Part shown: positions 12,501 to 25,600 of the stretch, piece after piece
Position numbering within the stretch: the first letter of the stretch is position 1
How the letters are laid out: each line of letters begins with the position of its first letter
Assembly (NCBI RefSeq): GCF_000224145.3
Contig: NC_020166.2
Location: forward strand, 6,082,927 to 6,146,926
Source: Ciona intestinalis
Taxonomy: Eukaryota > Chordata > Ascidiacea > Phlebobranchia > Cionidae
DNA length: 64,000 bases
Direction: 5' to 3'
Notes under the pieces: model-generated
Told to the model about the DNA's origin: nothing
The model's database searches: none
Seen by the model: only the letters and a program-made list of their open reading frames with translations
Made by a program: the position numbers and the translations under genes

Positions 12501-15500
12501 CACAGTGCGCTTGCAAGTTACCCAGGAAAGCAGGGAAGCTTTACAACGATTGAAGGACGCAGCTATGTCTGTGAAATGTAAACTTCCATCTGCTATCACA
12601 CTTGATGTGTTGTCCACTCATCGTGATGCTTTGATGGGCGGCACAAGGATGAACAGCACGATCTCACCTGGATGTACTCTTCCTGTGTATATTGCTCCTA
12701 TACCCGATGATAAGTAAGTTTTATGGAAGTTTTTGTTATAACGCCAGTTTTTTCATATGCATTTTATTCAATTGTTCTTATATTCGTAATTACGGTTATT
12801 ATCTTAATCTAGCTTTTGTTATGGATTGCTTTACTTTTTATAGCCAACACAGTTATATTGTATTAAGATGGAGTTTTAGCTTTTAAAAATAGTTTAATAG
12901 AAATATATATTCTGCTGCCATTTTTACTAGATATATTTTACAGTAAATGATATTTTTGCATAAAAATTTAATGACAACTTTATTTCCACCCCAAAAACTT
13001 TTGCCTTTTATGACAAAAATGTTCGGGTTTTTAATAAAATCTAAGTTAATTTTTTCCCAGAAGATCATTTCTTGGAAAATTAATTGCTTCATTTTTTTTT
13101 GTGGGGATTATTTTTATTTCTTGCATTTAAAACAGAATTCCAAAGAATTGCTGCAGTGGTCACTATCTTACTGGTTGTCTGAGTTTAGCAAAAGGAGAAT
13201 TGGGGAAAAAGGCGGTAAGTTGATCCTCATTTGTGGATAAGTTATGTAAATAAGAACTTTGAAGTGTGGTGTGTTGGCAGGAAAAATTTTGCAGAAAACG
13301 ACAAGGAAAGAGTGCGCAGGTATTATCCCAACCTGGGCTCTTGAAAATTTAAACTTTTTATTTTCCAATTACGATTTTTAATGCATTTAGTTGAAAGATC
13401 AAAAAACGATCACTGTTTTTAGTGTTTTGCATATTGTGTGTTGTCTGTATGTCTAGTTTAACAGACATTTTACCCTGACTGACTGTTCTATTATAGAATT
13501 TGATCAAATGGTTGTTTTTGTTACTGTTGTCTTGGTATTGCATTTAAAAAGAGAAAAGTATTTTTCGTTATTTTACTTTATATTGATAAGTAGTTTCTCA
13601 GTAAGCCATCATTTCAACTTCTACTTGTAGGTCACTTATCCCTTCAACTATGTCCTTATTGATCAACCAACTAAAACAAAGTCAACAAAAGGGAATAAAA
13701 AGTCGGGAAAGGTCGGCCAGCTTGCGAAAAGCAATGTTGAAAAGTCTAATGAAGATATGAGGGACTTACAAATTACATGCATGACCAAGTATAGTGTTGT
13801 TTATGTTTTGATTTTGGATACTCATCTTAGGATTACCCGTAACACTTAAATATGTTATTAAAATGTGTTTCCTCCTGTTTAAAATTTACCTAGCTTTCAG
13901 CTGTACATAAGTTTCTTTTTACACAGTCGTACAAATACCATTTTTGATAAAATTTACTTATGCTTCTTGTTATTTTTAATAATGTTATTTTAATGCAGAT
14001 ATGAACAAGTAGATTTCTTTGATAAACTTGTGGGGGAATGGCCTGACCATATTCCAGTATACCTTGCAAAACTACAAGTACTAGAGGCAGCCAAGGTACT
14101 TCTGTTGTAAATTCTAAAATAAAATTCAAAATTTATGTGCTACATATATCATATAAGTTGATATGACTATACATAATTTACGAAAATAAGCTTTTACAAG
14201 ATGAAAGGTTATATAGCTGGAGCAATGTTTCATGTTGTAGTGGTAATAAGACCGACTGCCATTTTTGGTTTACAATTTTTTTTCATACAGACCAGGGACG
14301 AAAATTTGGATGAAATTATTGGAATAGCTAATGATGTCATAATGAGGATAAACGCAGAGTCGTTGGCCGCCAAACTTGGAATTAAAATTGATCCGAGAGC
14401 AGATGCTGCTGCCACTAAAAGGTGATTTATCAATATTTTAGTTGTTGTGGTTTATATAAAGGTCCTTTAACTTTCCCCACCTCATCTGAAAATTAAAAAC
14501 ATTAAACAGAATAATATTTGTACTTAAAAAAAATCTGTTTGAAGTTTGTAAATGTTTCATTGAATATTCATACTTGAAAAATAAGATAAAATAATTTAAT
14601 AACTTAGCAGCAGTGGCAAGACCATAAAAAAAATTCAAAACAAATATTTTAAAACCTTCAGCCCTTTGTTGATTGCCTACAATAGCAGACTGTTAATAAC
14701 ATCAAATCACAATTATTTTGACATATTTTGCTTTCAGCTTATGAATCTAGCACCCCCAGTTAAAGAACTTCTGGTTTAACACCCCCAAGCTGTAGAATCT
14801 TCATTTGTTATACATTCCATCAGTAAACCTTGTTATGTATCATCATACATCTAGTCTGCTACACCACACTCATCCTGTAGAAATATTGCGAACAATTTGA
14901 AGATGTGTATTTAGTCCTGACTTTTGTAATGGCTCTGTTGTTTTAGATTTATCTTTTGTGTTTATAGCGAAACAGAGAAACAGAAGAATTTCATGATCAG
15001 TGCGTTGGTGTATAAAGGATGTGCACTTGCTGATAAAATAATTCAACTCAATCAGAAACATGGGAAACCAGGTGACCACGAGGATGGAGCAGAAGGTCAG
15101 TTTTATTTATTGATGGAAATGAACTTTAAAAGTAATGCTAAAACCAAAATAAAGGCTTGTTGCATGGACGACAAAAAGTTGTATATACGTATAATTGTAC
15201 TATAATTATTATAGGAAACTAATATTAGGGAACATTTTTTGTTTTATGGCTGGTAGAAGTAATGGCAAAATGGAAAAAAATACAGTCTGATTTGTGCTTT
15301 TAAAGTTAAAGACAAAAATTATCAAAAGGGAGTGTAATTTAACCATAAATGATGCTATGTTTTATAAGTTTTTGACTAAATGGTATGATTATTTATAAAT
15401 GTTACAGGTGACCAAGAAAATGAGGTTGGCAATGCAATGCTTGGTGATTTGAAATCTACGTATGAACAACTGCTTATGTTTGCTGACATCACAGATACTA

Positions 15501-16618
15501 AAGTAGGTTCAATTTTTCTAAATTAATTTGAGAGCGTGTCTTCAGTTTACTTTTGTACCAATAAATGTAAAAATTATATTGAAAAACATACCTTTTTTAT
15601 ATCTGTTTTTGTAACATCACATTTTATTGTATATTTTATAACTTGGAAAATAATGGTACAATAAAATATTTAAAAACCCAGAAAAATATTGGTAAAAAAT
15701 AAAACAATTTAATAACCCAGAAATAATAATTTAATGAAGTCAGAAAAAATGTTTGGAACACATTGTTTTTTCAAATCTGTTTTTGTAATAAAACAACTTT
15801 TTAAAAATTTAATCCAATTGTGTGCGTATGTTAACAAACAGGTTGCATAATATTTACCATTGCTTGATATAAGCTAAATGTTAACAATATCCCATGTAAC
15901 AGGTGCTACCATTCATCTACAAACATGCTATGGCATTGGAATTGTATGGAACCGCTGCTAAAACACTTCTTCGACAATTAGATGATAAAACTTTAAAAGA
16001 AACCGATTTAAAACTGATTGAGGTGAGATTATTAACCTAACTATTGTTATTTTAATAATAAATTATGTTAACTACATCGATGACGGATATAATATATCCG
16101 ATTTATTCTCACGTGTCGTGGCAACTATATAAGCAATGGTTGTTCTATTTAATACACCCAATGCCTGCTTCAATAATGTTTGTGGGTGATTGATTTTAAC
16201 CCGTTAGTGAACACTAAGTTAGAGTGTCTTGCCAATAAACAAATGACAGGGAATACACAATGTAGATACTACATCAAAAGATACTATAATACTATCTATG
16301 CATCATAATTGGCCCGCTTATAAAGTAGTTTATTTAGCAAAATATAATATTACTTAAAACACCAAAATTACATTTGCTTCCAGGGATATTATAAATGGTA
16401 TGAAGTTCTTCTGCAAATAAAATTTGCATACTCTAATTTTAATAAGAAGAGCTGCATATGATGTCTTAACATTAGTACTTAAAATGAATTTACAAAAACA
16501 CTTTTGTCATACCATCGTAACTATTCAGGTTTGCCGGCTTTTGGAATGGAACCATATTGCTCAGCATATTGAAAATTGTTTGCCAGTGAAATATCCCTCA
16601 AGCTACATTCCTTTTTAA
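3583..16618 (+). CDS. TPP2: Tripeptidyl-peptidase II, complete, 30 coding exons
   Basis: This giant cytosolic subtilisin-family protease removes tripeptides from peptides released by the proteasome. Exons: 3583-3744, 3897-4028, 4329-4424, 4496-4600, 4797-4921, 5136-5299, 5662-5816, 5880-5956, 6167-6294, 6670-6769, 6916-7064, 7593-7708, 8001-8091, 8148-8231, 8465-8580, 8961-9079, 9541-9647, 10176-10330, 11085-11201, 11633-11827, 12121-12258, 12472-12713, 13136-13214, 13631-13788, 13999-14095, 14291-14421, 14968-15095, 15408-15502, 15903-16022, 16529-16618. They sum to 3771 nt, 1256 residues (human 1249), with every phase matching. The catalytic triad is intact: D43 (ILDTGVDPG), H264 (SHGTHVA) and S449 ([10 protein letters not shown]), plus oxyanion N362 (SSAGNNGP). 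Intron 1 uses a GC donor (CAG|GCAAGA). A poly(A) signal AATAAA lies at 16941. Identity is secure. Confidence 0.97.
4098..4165 (+). repeat. tRNA-like SINE head in TPP2 intron 2
   Basis: TTAGCTCACTGGTTACAATG resembles a polymerase III A box and GTTTGAAGCCC, about 35 bp later, a B box. There is no cloverleaf, and the sequence runs into AT repeats, so a SINE remnant fits better than a tRNA gene. Confidence 0.45.
9769..9850 (+). mobile_element. One end of a hAT-type DNA transposon in TPP2 intron 17
   Basis: CAGTGGTTCTTAACCCTTTT is the classic terminal inverted repeat of hAT/Charlie-like elements. I could not find the matching opposite end in the intron, so only a fragment is called; its right limit is uncertain. 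Confidence 0.5.
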
Positions 16619-17933
16619 CCAGACTTTTATCCAAAGCAGTATAACGATATAAAAGACATCCATTCTTAATTCAAGCTTAATGCTCAAGACGTAGAAAAAG
16701 TTACGCATTGTGTCGTATTTTTATTCCTTAAGTGTTTTAATGTTAGAAGCAATTCAATTGTCACCCTCGTTCCGTGTGTGTGTGTTTAAAACAGCAAGAT
16801 TTTGTTAATGTTTGTGGCTGTCAGCAATCAAAAAAATTTCAGTGACATTTTTTTACTGAGTTTTGAGTTTTAAAATGTTTTATGCACTTTCTATTTCAGT
16901 GGTTTCTAATAATAACAGCAGCTGTGTTGTGATTGGGTCAAATAAATTTTAGTATGCTTCTGACTGTCGTTGGATGATTGTCAGTAGACTCCCACCAGAC
17001 ATAAAGTTCATGGCAGATATGGAAAGTCTGTGACTGATATAAAATGTTTAAAACAGATCGAAAAATGATCATAGCACTTATTAAATGTTTGTGACAGACA
17101 AAAGTGTCCATAATGGGCACTACACGTTATTGCATAGATTATTTCCTATGAATAAAAAATTAATCCTGGAACAAAGAAAAAATAAATGTACATGACAAAA
17201 ATAAAACGTTGGCAAAGTACAAAAAATGACTGTGATGTACACACATTATTTGCTGCAAACAGAAAATGTTTCCAACTAACAATAAAAGTACATCTTGTGA
17301 CGTATATTAGATGCTTGTGACAGCTAAAACATGTTCGCGCTTTAAACTTTGATTCATTATTCATAGCAGTATCAAGATCAACTGGGTATTAGGCATTTTA
17401 ATATACCAAAACACATATTGCTGTAGAATTTAAATCCAACACATTCAACTTGTATACACCTTAACCCTCCACTTCTCTTGTACGTCAAATTAGGAATTAT
17501 CATATTTATAACTGCCAATATACCCTTCCTGTGGGAGTGCTTTTAATTTTTTTGTTTCTTTTATTAACAAAATATATATGAACCAATAGTGTAACACTAA
17601 TAAAAGATTACAAAAAAAACAGTTAACAAAAGGAACAAGGTACTTGGTCTCACTGAACGAATTTACTTTTTGAAAAATATGTATGAAAAATTATACAAAA
17701 ATTAAAAATAACTCACAGGCATATGGTTAAAAAAGAAAGCAAATCAAGCAACATATCGCTTATGATAATTAAACTCAACTTATATGCAATGAAACACCTT
17801 TAAAATGATTGCAAAGCAATACAAAACTTGTTAATGACTTGTTTTTCTGCTCTTAAGCTGCGTTTACAAAAGTCACAGTGATGCAATATATATATGGCAC
17901 CACTAATGTTAAAAACAGTATATGTCGTGCACG
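16619..17933. other. TPP2-FBXO36 convergent intergenic region
   Basis: It holds the TPP2 3' UTR (AATAAA at 16941-16946), a degenerate short tandem repeat, and presumably the FBXO36 3' UTR (minus-strand AATAAA at 17565-17560). I see no further gene; the short frames here are products of the repeat. Confidence 0.6.
16985..17345. repeat. Degenerate minisatellite, unit about 17-22 bp
   Basis: Related units follow one another: CAGATATGGAAAGTCTGTGA, CAGACAAAAGTGTCCAT, GACAAAAATAAAACGTTGGC, ACAGAAAATGTTTCCAAC, AATAAAAGTACATCTTGTGA, CAGCTAAAACATGTTCGCG. The common theme is (G)ACAGA-AAAA-TGTTC-TGTGA. Divergence is high and the period drifts, so the edges are approximate. Confidence 0.5.
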
Positions 17934-20629
17934 TTACTGTTCATCGGGGGCATTGCTAAACGTCCCTCGGTTCTGATGTCTGCGCATTTGAGCTCGTAGC
18001 TGTAGTTTGTTAGTAAAGAATACCTGGTAAAATAGATATTTTTAATGGGATGAATTATCCGTAAAAACTATTGCAACAAAAAACTCATTTACTTTGTAAT
18101 GTTATAACATGTATCAAAACATTGTCTATAAGACAATTCAACGTAAGTATTTACACGTGTATCGTATGAAATATTATTTAACCCAACATTACTATGAAGT
18201 TAAAAATAAGTCGTATCGGTCCTACATGTTTCCATCCAACTTCACCAGCAAACAATTTCATCTCTGGTGTGATCGTATCACAATGACTCTCAACAATATG
18301 TTCCCAAAGTTGCTCAGAGTTGCAAAGCTGTGGACAAGCATAAAGATACAACAAAACATAAACCTTATGCTTATTGATAAAAAAATCAGGAAATAGCAGC
18401 CAAATGCCTGCTAACAAACAGTTGTAAAGTATTCTTTAATTTTAATTAAAATATTAATATAATTAAAAAAATTAAGTCACCTATATAATATAACTAGAGC
18501 ATGAAAAGTTACTGTTTATTATTTTTGCTTACCTCATGAAAATGTTTGTTGGTTTGCGACAAACTAGCAATGTCTTCGAGTTCCATGTACGACATTATCA
18601 ATATTTGTAACGGGTTTGAAAGTCGAACAAAATAATCAAAATGTCCAAGACAAAGCTGCTTTATATAAACCAACATATTGACTCCAAACACGCGTTTTAC
18701 TTCAGCTGGATATAAAAAAAAGTATTTTAGTTTACTGTTTGTTGTGTGGGTTTGAAGCCATGGTTTTTTTAATCGATACTTAACTTAAACTTTGACATAC
18801 ATATATTTAAATACATAGCCTGTTTTATTTATTATCATTTTACTGTTAATTCACAATATTTTCTTTGTTTTTATTACTATGGTTTATTACCTTTAAAAAA
18901 TTATGAAAAAACATATGGCGAATAAATGTTACTTATTTAACCTTGTTTTCCAGGGTTTACTCTGCCACGCCAGGTTTAATGCACGTGTAATCACAAACGA
19001 TACATTTACAACAATAAAACGAGAACACTTACAGTGTAAATCTAAATCATGAATAAAATCATCATGTGATTGTCGGTTTTCTGATGGAGCAATGCTGACA
19101 TCAGATTTTAAACACTGAGGATTAATTTTCCAATATCTCCATATAACCTACATAAAAGGGTAAATAGTAATGGTAGGCCAGAAATAAACATTACAAATGA
19201 AAACAGAAACATCATGGGAAATAAATATATATATTTATATGAACCTTTATTATACCAACATATGAGGCCATAACATAAAATGCAAGACTTTATGCCTGTA
19301 ATAAGATCACTAATATCTATAATTACATTTCGCGATATAGAAACAATCCAGACTGGAAAATATGTCGTGCGCGGAGGATTTATCCTCCGCGCAGAATTTT
19401 CAAAATTGGTTAAAAATCCGCGCAATTTTCGCGGTATTACTAGCAATCCGCACAAAAAATATCAATCCGCGCAAAAATATAATAAAGCGCGTAAAAATCG
19501 CTGCAAGACTTGATAACTTTTCCTGTTTGTAAATGCGCTTGGGTAGAAACTAAACTAAACGGCTGAGGTTGAGAACTAGCTGCCTTTTTCTTACATTCTC
19601 TCACGATTATGACGTATGTCTTTGTGTGTTTATGACTCTATCAGCCAACGTGCGTATGCCCACAGAAATAAAAAAGAGTAGAACGCGCATCTCCAATGTC
19701 GGTAAAGGAGAGAGGTAATACACTCTCTTTCTTTCGCGAGTCGTTCCCGCTTACTATTGTAGTCAATAAAATCCAGGGCGCTTTATGTAGTTTTTCTTTG
19801 TTTTTTTGAAAAATAACTAATACAAGTATATATATATGTTTCTAAAAAAAACGTTTGTTTGGACGTTTTAAAAAAAAAATTAAATGTTTAAATTTCATAA
19901 ACAGGAGCTAAACTGTAAGCGTTAACCTACCGAATAACTAAATTGACCNNNNNNNNNNNNNNNNNNNNNNNNNNNNNNNNNNNNNNNNNNNNNNNNNNTT
20001 TTCTCTCGAAAGTCCCACAAACACAAGAATCTTTTTTTTCAAAATTATTAAATTTAAAAAAAATGTTAGTTTAGTTGAAGAGATGATGTATTAGAGCGTT
20101 ATTAAACAAAATAGCGAACGTATGAAAGCGTTACACTGTTACAGTAATGTGCATCACTAGACGTACGTCATAATCGTTGCGCAAGAGAACGTAAGAAAAA
20201 GGTTGTCAAGTCCTTTAACCTCAGCCGTTTAGTTTATACTGTATTTGTTTGGTTCGCTACTTTACTTGTAAATTAGGAGGTTAACAATTAAGTTTCAAGA
20301 ATCAGACGATCCGCGCAAAAAAATCGCTCGTCCGCGCAAAATCCGCGCAATTTCGATCTCCAAAAAAAAATCCTCCGCGCAGTTTGCAAACTTTCCAATC
20401 TGGGAAACAATTATATATACAACAAGCCTATAAGTGCAAACTTTGTTTGCTTTTTGTTTTTGAGCATAACCTGTATCATTTATTACTGCAACCGAAGGGA
20501 AATAAACAAATATATAATTTTTTCTATTACCTCTTTCATGGTAACAATCAAGTTAATGAAGTCTTTACTTGGTGATGGAGCTTGTTCACTCACATTTAAC
20601 AACTCTCCGTTCTTAAACAATGATTTCAT
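17934..20629 (-). CDS. FBXO36: F-box only protein 36, complete, 5 coding exons
   Basis: Substrate-recognition subunit of SCF ubiquitin ligases; its substrates are not established. Minus-strand exons 20629-20531, 19147-19033, 18705-18533, 18327-18226 and 18023-17934 join in phase to 192 residues (human 188). Landmarks match human FBXO36 from memory: N-terminal PSPSKDFINLIVT (human PPPSKDYYQLLVT), VIWRYWKI (VIFRWWKI), the F-box core ILIMSYMELEDIASLSQTN (IISYLDLEDIARLCQTS), LWEHIVESHCDTITPEM (LWEQIVQSTCDTITPDV) and the tail VFFTNKLQLRAQMRR. The F-box sits near the middle (about residues 100-145) and no C-terminal WD or LRR repeats follow, as in the family. Intron 1 (19148-20530) hosts a complete hAT-like foldback element. 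TPP2 converges on this gene from the left. Confidence 0.93.
19348..20403. mobile_element. Non-autonomous hAT foldback element, intact ends, with internal gap
   Basis: The ends are CCAGACTGGAAAA on the left and, reverse-complemented, CCAGATTGGAAAG on the right. An 8-bp direct repeat, GAAACAAT, flanks both sides (19340-19347 and 20404-20411), the signature of hAT insertion. Subterminal regions carry many copies of CCGCGCAA/GCGCGGAT in both orientations, likely transposase-binding repeats. A deeper inverted repeat pairs AACTAAACGGCTGAGGTTGA (near 19550) with its complement near 20220-20240. There is no transposase frame. N fills 19949-19998. Confidence 0.88.
19949..19998. other. Assembly gap (50 N)
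   Basis: A run of N lying inside the inverted-repeat element at 19348-20403. Confidence 0.99.
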
Positions 20630-21167
20630 CCTTACAGTTTCAAATCAAAAATTTCCTAGATTTAACACATTTGCGTTATATGTAAACAACATACAACACA
20701 GTCATTGTATATGCCTTTCATAGACAGTTTAACAAAAGTTATACAATATTTGACTCTTGTTTATTGTGTGCAACTGAAATCGTTACCTTACTTTAGAGTT
20801 TAGACCTATACTAATACACGCATAACTTGTGCTTTCTCTAAATCTATACAAGTTGCGCGCATCTTTGTGTAACCAAGGTAACGACACGTACACATCAGAC
20901 AGGTCTGGGTATTCGCAGTTGTTGGTCTGTGAGGTTTCTTGTTTACGAACTCACTCATCATTCACTTGAAGTTCAAAACACTGTTGTATTATTGCCCAAT
21001 GGTGCGTGACACAATTGAATCATATTTCGTCGGGGGCGTTTTCAATAAGGTGAAAAATGTCGTGTAGTTCAGCCCTGAATCTACTTGATTGCGTTTATGG
21101 CTTTTATAAGATCTATATGTAGCAGAGTATGTGTATAAACATCCGTTCACGTTATATATACGGACTC

Positions 21168-21244
<77 letters not shown>

Positions 21245-22628
21245 AAAGAGATTAGAATCAAAGAGATGGTTTTAATCTTTTTGGGCTAAATAGTAGGTAA
21301 ATGTTACCAAACGTATACCTGACGGTAACAGTTGAGTTATAATCCCTGCAGGTATAAATATTAGCGTAGCATCACCGACAGAGTACAGTTGGTGCGACAG
21401 GAAACTAAATACTGTTTCCTCACACTTTGGTTCCCTGTTAAAAAAATCGTCTCCTGTCTTACTTTCCGGGTAATTAGGTTTGAATTACATTTCCTTATTC
21501 ATGGAACTATTAGAGGTATTTTGCTTGCTTTGCATTTATTGCCACGCCTAAAGTAATATACCATCTCAAATACTGTTTAGGGATGTCATGCTCGACCTCT
21601 ACCAGCTCCACTTTACTAACAACGCCATGTCATCTAAATACTGTTCTGCTGACTCTTACTATACAAAATAAGTTCTTGAGATTATGGCCACATGTTGTGT
21701 TTATTGCAGGACGATTCGCACGGGTACAGTAAAGGCACAGTCTTCTGTGAGTGGTAGTTGTGACTGACACACAGAGCGAACAAATCACGAACGAAAGTTC
21801 AAAATGGTAAAAGCAAGCCACCGCTAACGGTTAGTAGTAGAAGCAGCCGCAGAAGCAAACGCTTGTAAAACACGGCTCGTTATGATACAACGCAGTACAA
21901 AATTGAAACTTATCCGGATAAAATCGTGATAAAATTGGCTTTGTGACTCGACGATATGGGCACGACCAGACGAAATTATTAGAATGAGACTGTCCAATCA
22001 CGAAATATGATTTGACCGCTACCCACACATTAAACTGCAGTTCGGCTCGCACGGAGCCCCGGGCTTTATACACACCTGATTGTGACGTCTATCCAAATTA
22101 CTGGTTTGGAATTCCGAGGAAAGTGCGACAATTATGAGAACGTCGTGCGGTCCGGAATTCCCGCAAAAAACTGGGAGGGGCCGTTAAAATGCAATTTGCA
22201 AGATAGTCGGTCTTCGCACTGAGTGAAGGAAACACGCGGTGGAAAGTCAGAGAAGATTCGCCGCTGCTGTTGGTTGATAGCGGAGAGGAACTCAAAAGAA
22301 CACGATTGGAAGTGAACATACGACAGTGGTCCTGGTGGTCACTTTGTAAAGTTAACGCAAACTTCGAACGTGTGGGAATGAGATATACAGGCCAATTACG
22401 TTACTAAACGAATAAGCAGCGACTACTTGGAAGCGAAGCAGAGACTGGCAAAAGTCAATATAAAGCTCGAGGAAGGCGAACGTAAAGAATTGGAAGCCGG
22501 TTTGTCTTTCTGTCCATGCACTTGTCACTTTCGCTTCAACCAGCACTGCCCTTTCCCTTCACAGTGGAACGGTTATTACAACCGTCGCATTCGGTACATC
22601 TTTTCATAGTTACGGTATTGGAAACAAT
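20630..22628. other. FBXO36 5' flank and VGLL4 3' UTR
   Basis: FBXO36 starts at 20629 and VGLL4 stops at 22631-22629, both on the minus strand. The right part should be VGLL4 3' UTR; minus-strand AATAAA motifs occur near 21700 and 21537. The left part should be the FBXO36 promoter. A TA microsatellite lies at 21170-21244. I found no other gene. Confidence 0.5.
21170..21244. repeat. (TA)n microsatellite
   Basis: About 75 bp of nearly pure TA, with a single TT interruption near the right end. Confidence 0.97.
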
Positions 22629-25600
22629 TTATGTCTGCACCGATACTGGGACAGTTACCGCCCCGTCCGGAGGACTCCTGCCGTCCACCGAAAGCCTCCT
22701 TGTAGGAGGAGATTTGTTCGACGATGCAAACGCCACGCTCTGAGGGGAGTAGGCAGGTGGGGCTCGAGGAGGACTCTCTCCATAGGTGTTTGGAGGAGAG
22801 AGCTTGTATGGAGGAGGGTGGGAGGCGATCTTCGGCGCTCCTTGTCCAGTGATGGGTGAAGAGGAAGGATGACGGACAAATGGCTTCTCGGAAGGCGGGG
22901 ATGATATGGGGTGGAGGGAAGGAGGAGGGATACGAGGTTTCATGTCTCGGGCACTCGGACTAGTTTGACGATCGTTAGGGGTGGGGTAGGGTATTCCCCG
23001 ATGTTTTGAGGCTTCGGGGTAAACTGGGGCGTAAGAGGTTGTTGAAGTTGCTTCTAATTTTACACTGGTGATGCTCTCGCTGCTGTTGGCCTGTCGGCTT
23101 AAATTAGCAGGGCTGACATTAGTTGTTGTAGTCTCTGGGTACACAATGGCGCGTGCTTTCACAGTTTTCGTGGTCGGTGGTGTCCTCGGTTGCTGCAGAT
23201 AGGCAGGCATGGTTGGGAAGTAACGGGAATCTCGGAACTGCTGAAGATACGCGCTGTGGAAGGAGTGAGCTGGCGGCATGTGTGCAGCTGCTTCTGTTCT
23301 TAAATCGCGGCCATTAACGCCGTCCAACGGCTCTGGTGAAGCCGATTTGTTGCCTGGTTTACTAAGTTTATTCCACAAGTCGTTGCCCAGGGCTTTCTGG
23401 AAATGATCCTCCACGGTGGCAGTTATGCTCACTGTGTTTGGCGTCGATTCTGTCTCCTTTGGATATCGGTCCCCAAGTGAACGCCGGAAGTGTTCTTCGA
23501 TGCCGGGTGCATTCGTATCTGCAATGTATAGACTATGGTTAAACATGTGTGGGTGTAGAGGTTATGCTATAAATTTAACGCCTAAACAGAGCGAAGTGTG
23601 TGAAACAGCGGTGCAAATTGGTTGTTGTACTTCAGGGAAAGATCGAGGGACGTCTCGATCAAAAGATAAAAGAGCGACCGAAATAGCCTTGCCTTGCAGG
23701 AAACGGGAGGCACCAGTGTCTCTGCAGGAAGTAAGATCTTAACTGGTTTAAAGCTCGGGTGGCGGGAAATGGAACTGTAAACTGTGGTCTGGTGCGACGT
23801 AAATATTATTGATACAGCGGGTCATGGCCGAGCGGTAGGCTGGGTGCGCAATCGTGAGGTCCGGGAATTTGAACTTTTTCGCGTGATTAGGAATCGGACT
23901 TGCGGACGCAAACGAGATTGGCCGCTGTGGGAAAATATTTGCACGCTAGGCTTAGATCTATCACCGACTGGTCGGGTAGTAAAGCAATCCATGCGCGAGA
24001 GCCTGTGTCTTGGCAGTTGTCCCGGCTTATTGCTCTGTATAAGACGCCAATATGGCAGTGCACGGGAGAGGGCGACCGCGACGTCTAGACGACAAATCCG
24101 CCACGTCGGGCCGGCGGTCGGAAACACAATTCTGGTACGATAATAAATCGAGCACAGCATGGCAGCTGTTATTGAGCGAGGACTAGGGTAACACGGAACT
24201 TGAACTACTAAGAAGGTCGATTCTCTCTGTGCAATTATTTACCCCTCGAGTCGACTATTGTAATCGGGATGCATGGTTCTATTTAAAATTTCTGGCACAT
24301 TTACTGCGCACGTAGACTACTATGACTTGAATGCCAGAACTTACGTATTTCGGCAGACGTTGCTAGTCAGCACGACCATATTCCCTTTATCGTGCAGCGA
24401 GTAATTAAATCGTGGGCTGACAGGCTGGCGGAGCGTGGCAGATCCTATATCGATCGCTTAACGAAGCTGGAAATTCAATTGCTGGGCGGGGTGGGGTGAC
24501 TTGGGCACTCAGTGTTAGAGCCAAGATCAAAACCAGAGCTGCGACCCTTTGAAATCAGTCCGTGTGGAAATCAATCTTCGCGTACCGGGGTTCTTAAGAT
24601 TCTATTCAGCTCGGGTCGATTTTGTGCCTTTATAAGGGGGCAGGTGTGTGACCGAATATCGAGCGGCGAAGGAAGCCGCCAGGGGAAAGCCGGTTTCGCG
24701 GCGTGCTTGAGGATTAGTGTAAATATGATTAATTAGGATCCGTTGCACGTAAAACCAATTACCGGTGGGCTGGATTGGCTGGCCAGCGGCATCTGGGCAA
24801 GCACTGGTGCTTGGCATCAGCGCTCGCACCTGGGATTGTGACAGGGAACAAATGAAGAAAAGAGAGAGGGAGTCTACATTATGAACTCGAATTGGCGGTT
24901 TTACGGGCAGCGAAAATAAAAGGGAAGTGTAGAAATGGCGGGATATATCTGAATTAATGCATAATAGAGTGTGGTAGTTTCTGGGTGGTCGAACAAACCA
25001 AAGGTGCGAGCAAAGCAGGATTAACTTTCGCCTCAAGTGTGCTACGTGATCGTCGTGATGGAACGGCAACGAAGTGATAATTTTGATTCAGCTGTGACCC
25101 ACCGCAGCGTCTGCCGGGCGCGATAACGAATGAGAAAACCACTGCGAAGGTAATTTCGCGGAGAGCGAATGACGTCGCCGGCCTGAGTTGCTATCTATGC
25201 GAAGTTTTTCCCTCGTAAGACCACTTCGGTGTTAGTTACGGCATTTTACATCTGTCATAAAACGCGGTGATTTGCGGATGGGACCACCCGTGTGCGGGAA
25301 AGGTGGAAAGCAATGAAACTCGACGAGCTGCTTCCCTGGAGCGGACATGTTCATTGTTATGGAACCGCCGCTTTGATGCCGACCACTGTGTTGACTTAAA
25401 TAGCATCTTCCGAACAAAATAGCGACGCTGGGAACGTTACGGTTAATATGGGGTTTGCGTAGTTTTCCGTGCCGGCACCAATGTAAAGCGAGCCATGCTA
25501 TTTATACTGAATGCCATTTCCTGATAATGGTTTCGGTCAAAGGGCGGCCAGCGCAAGGTTTTATTGTTTAGCAATTCGAGACACGGTGGACGGTGGTCAA

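Noticed and set aside
23784-24160. Overlapping open frames on both strands (119 and 112 residues)
   Set aside because: Intronic, not family-like; they include a tRNA-like sequence, which explains local structure better.
24602-25069. 155-residue minus-strand frame in VGLL4 intron 6
   Set aside because: No recognisable domain or clear splice sites; a chance frame in GC-richer DNA.
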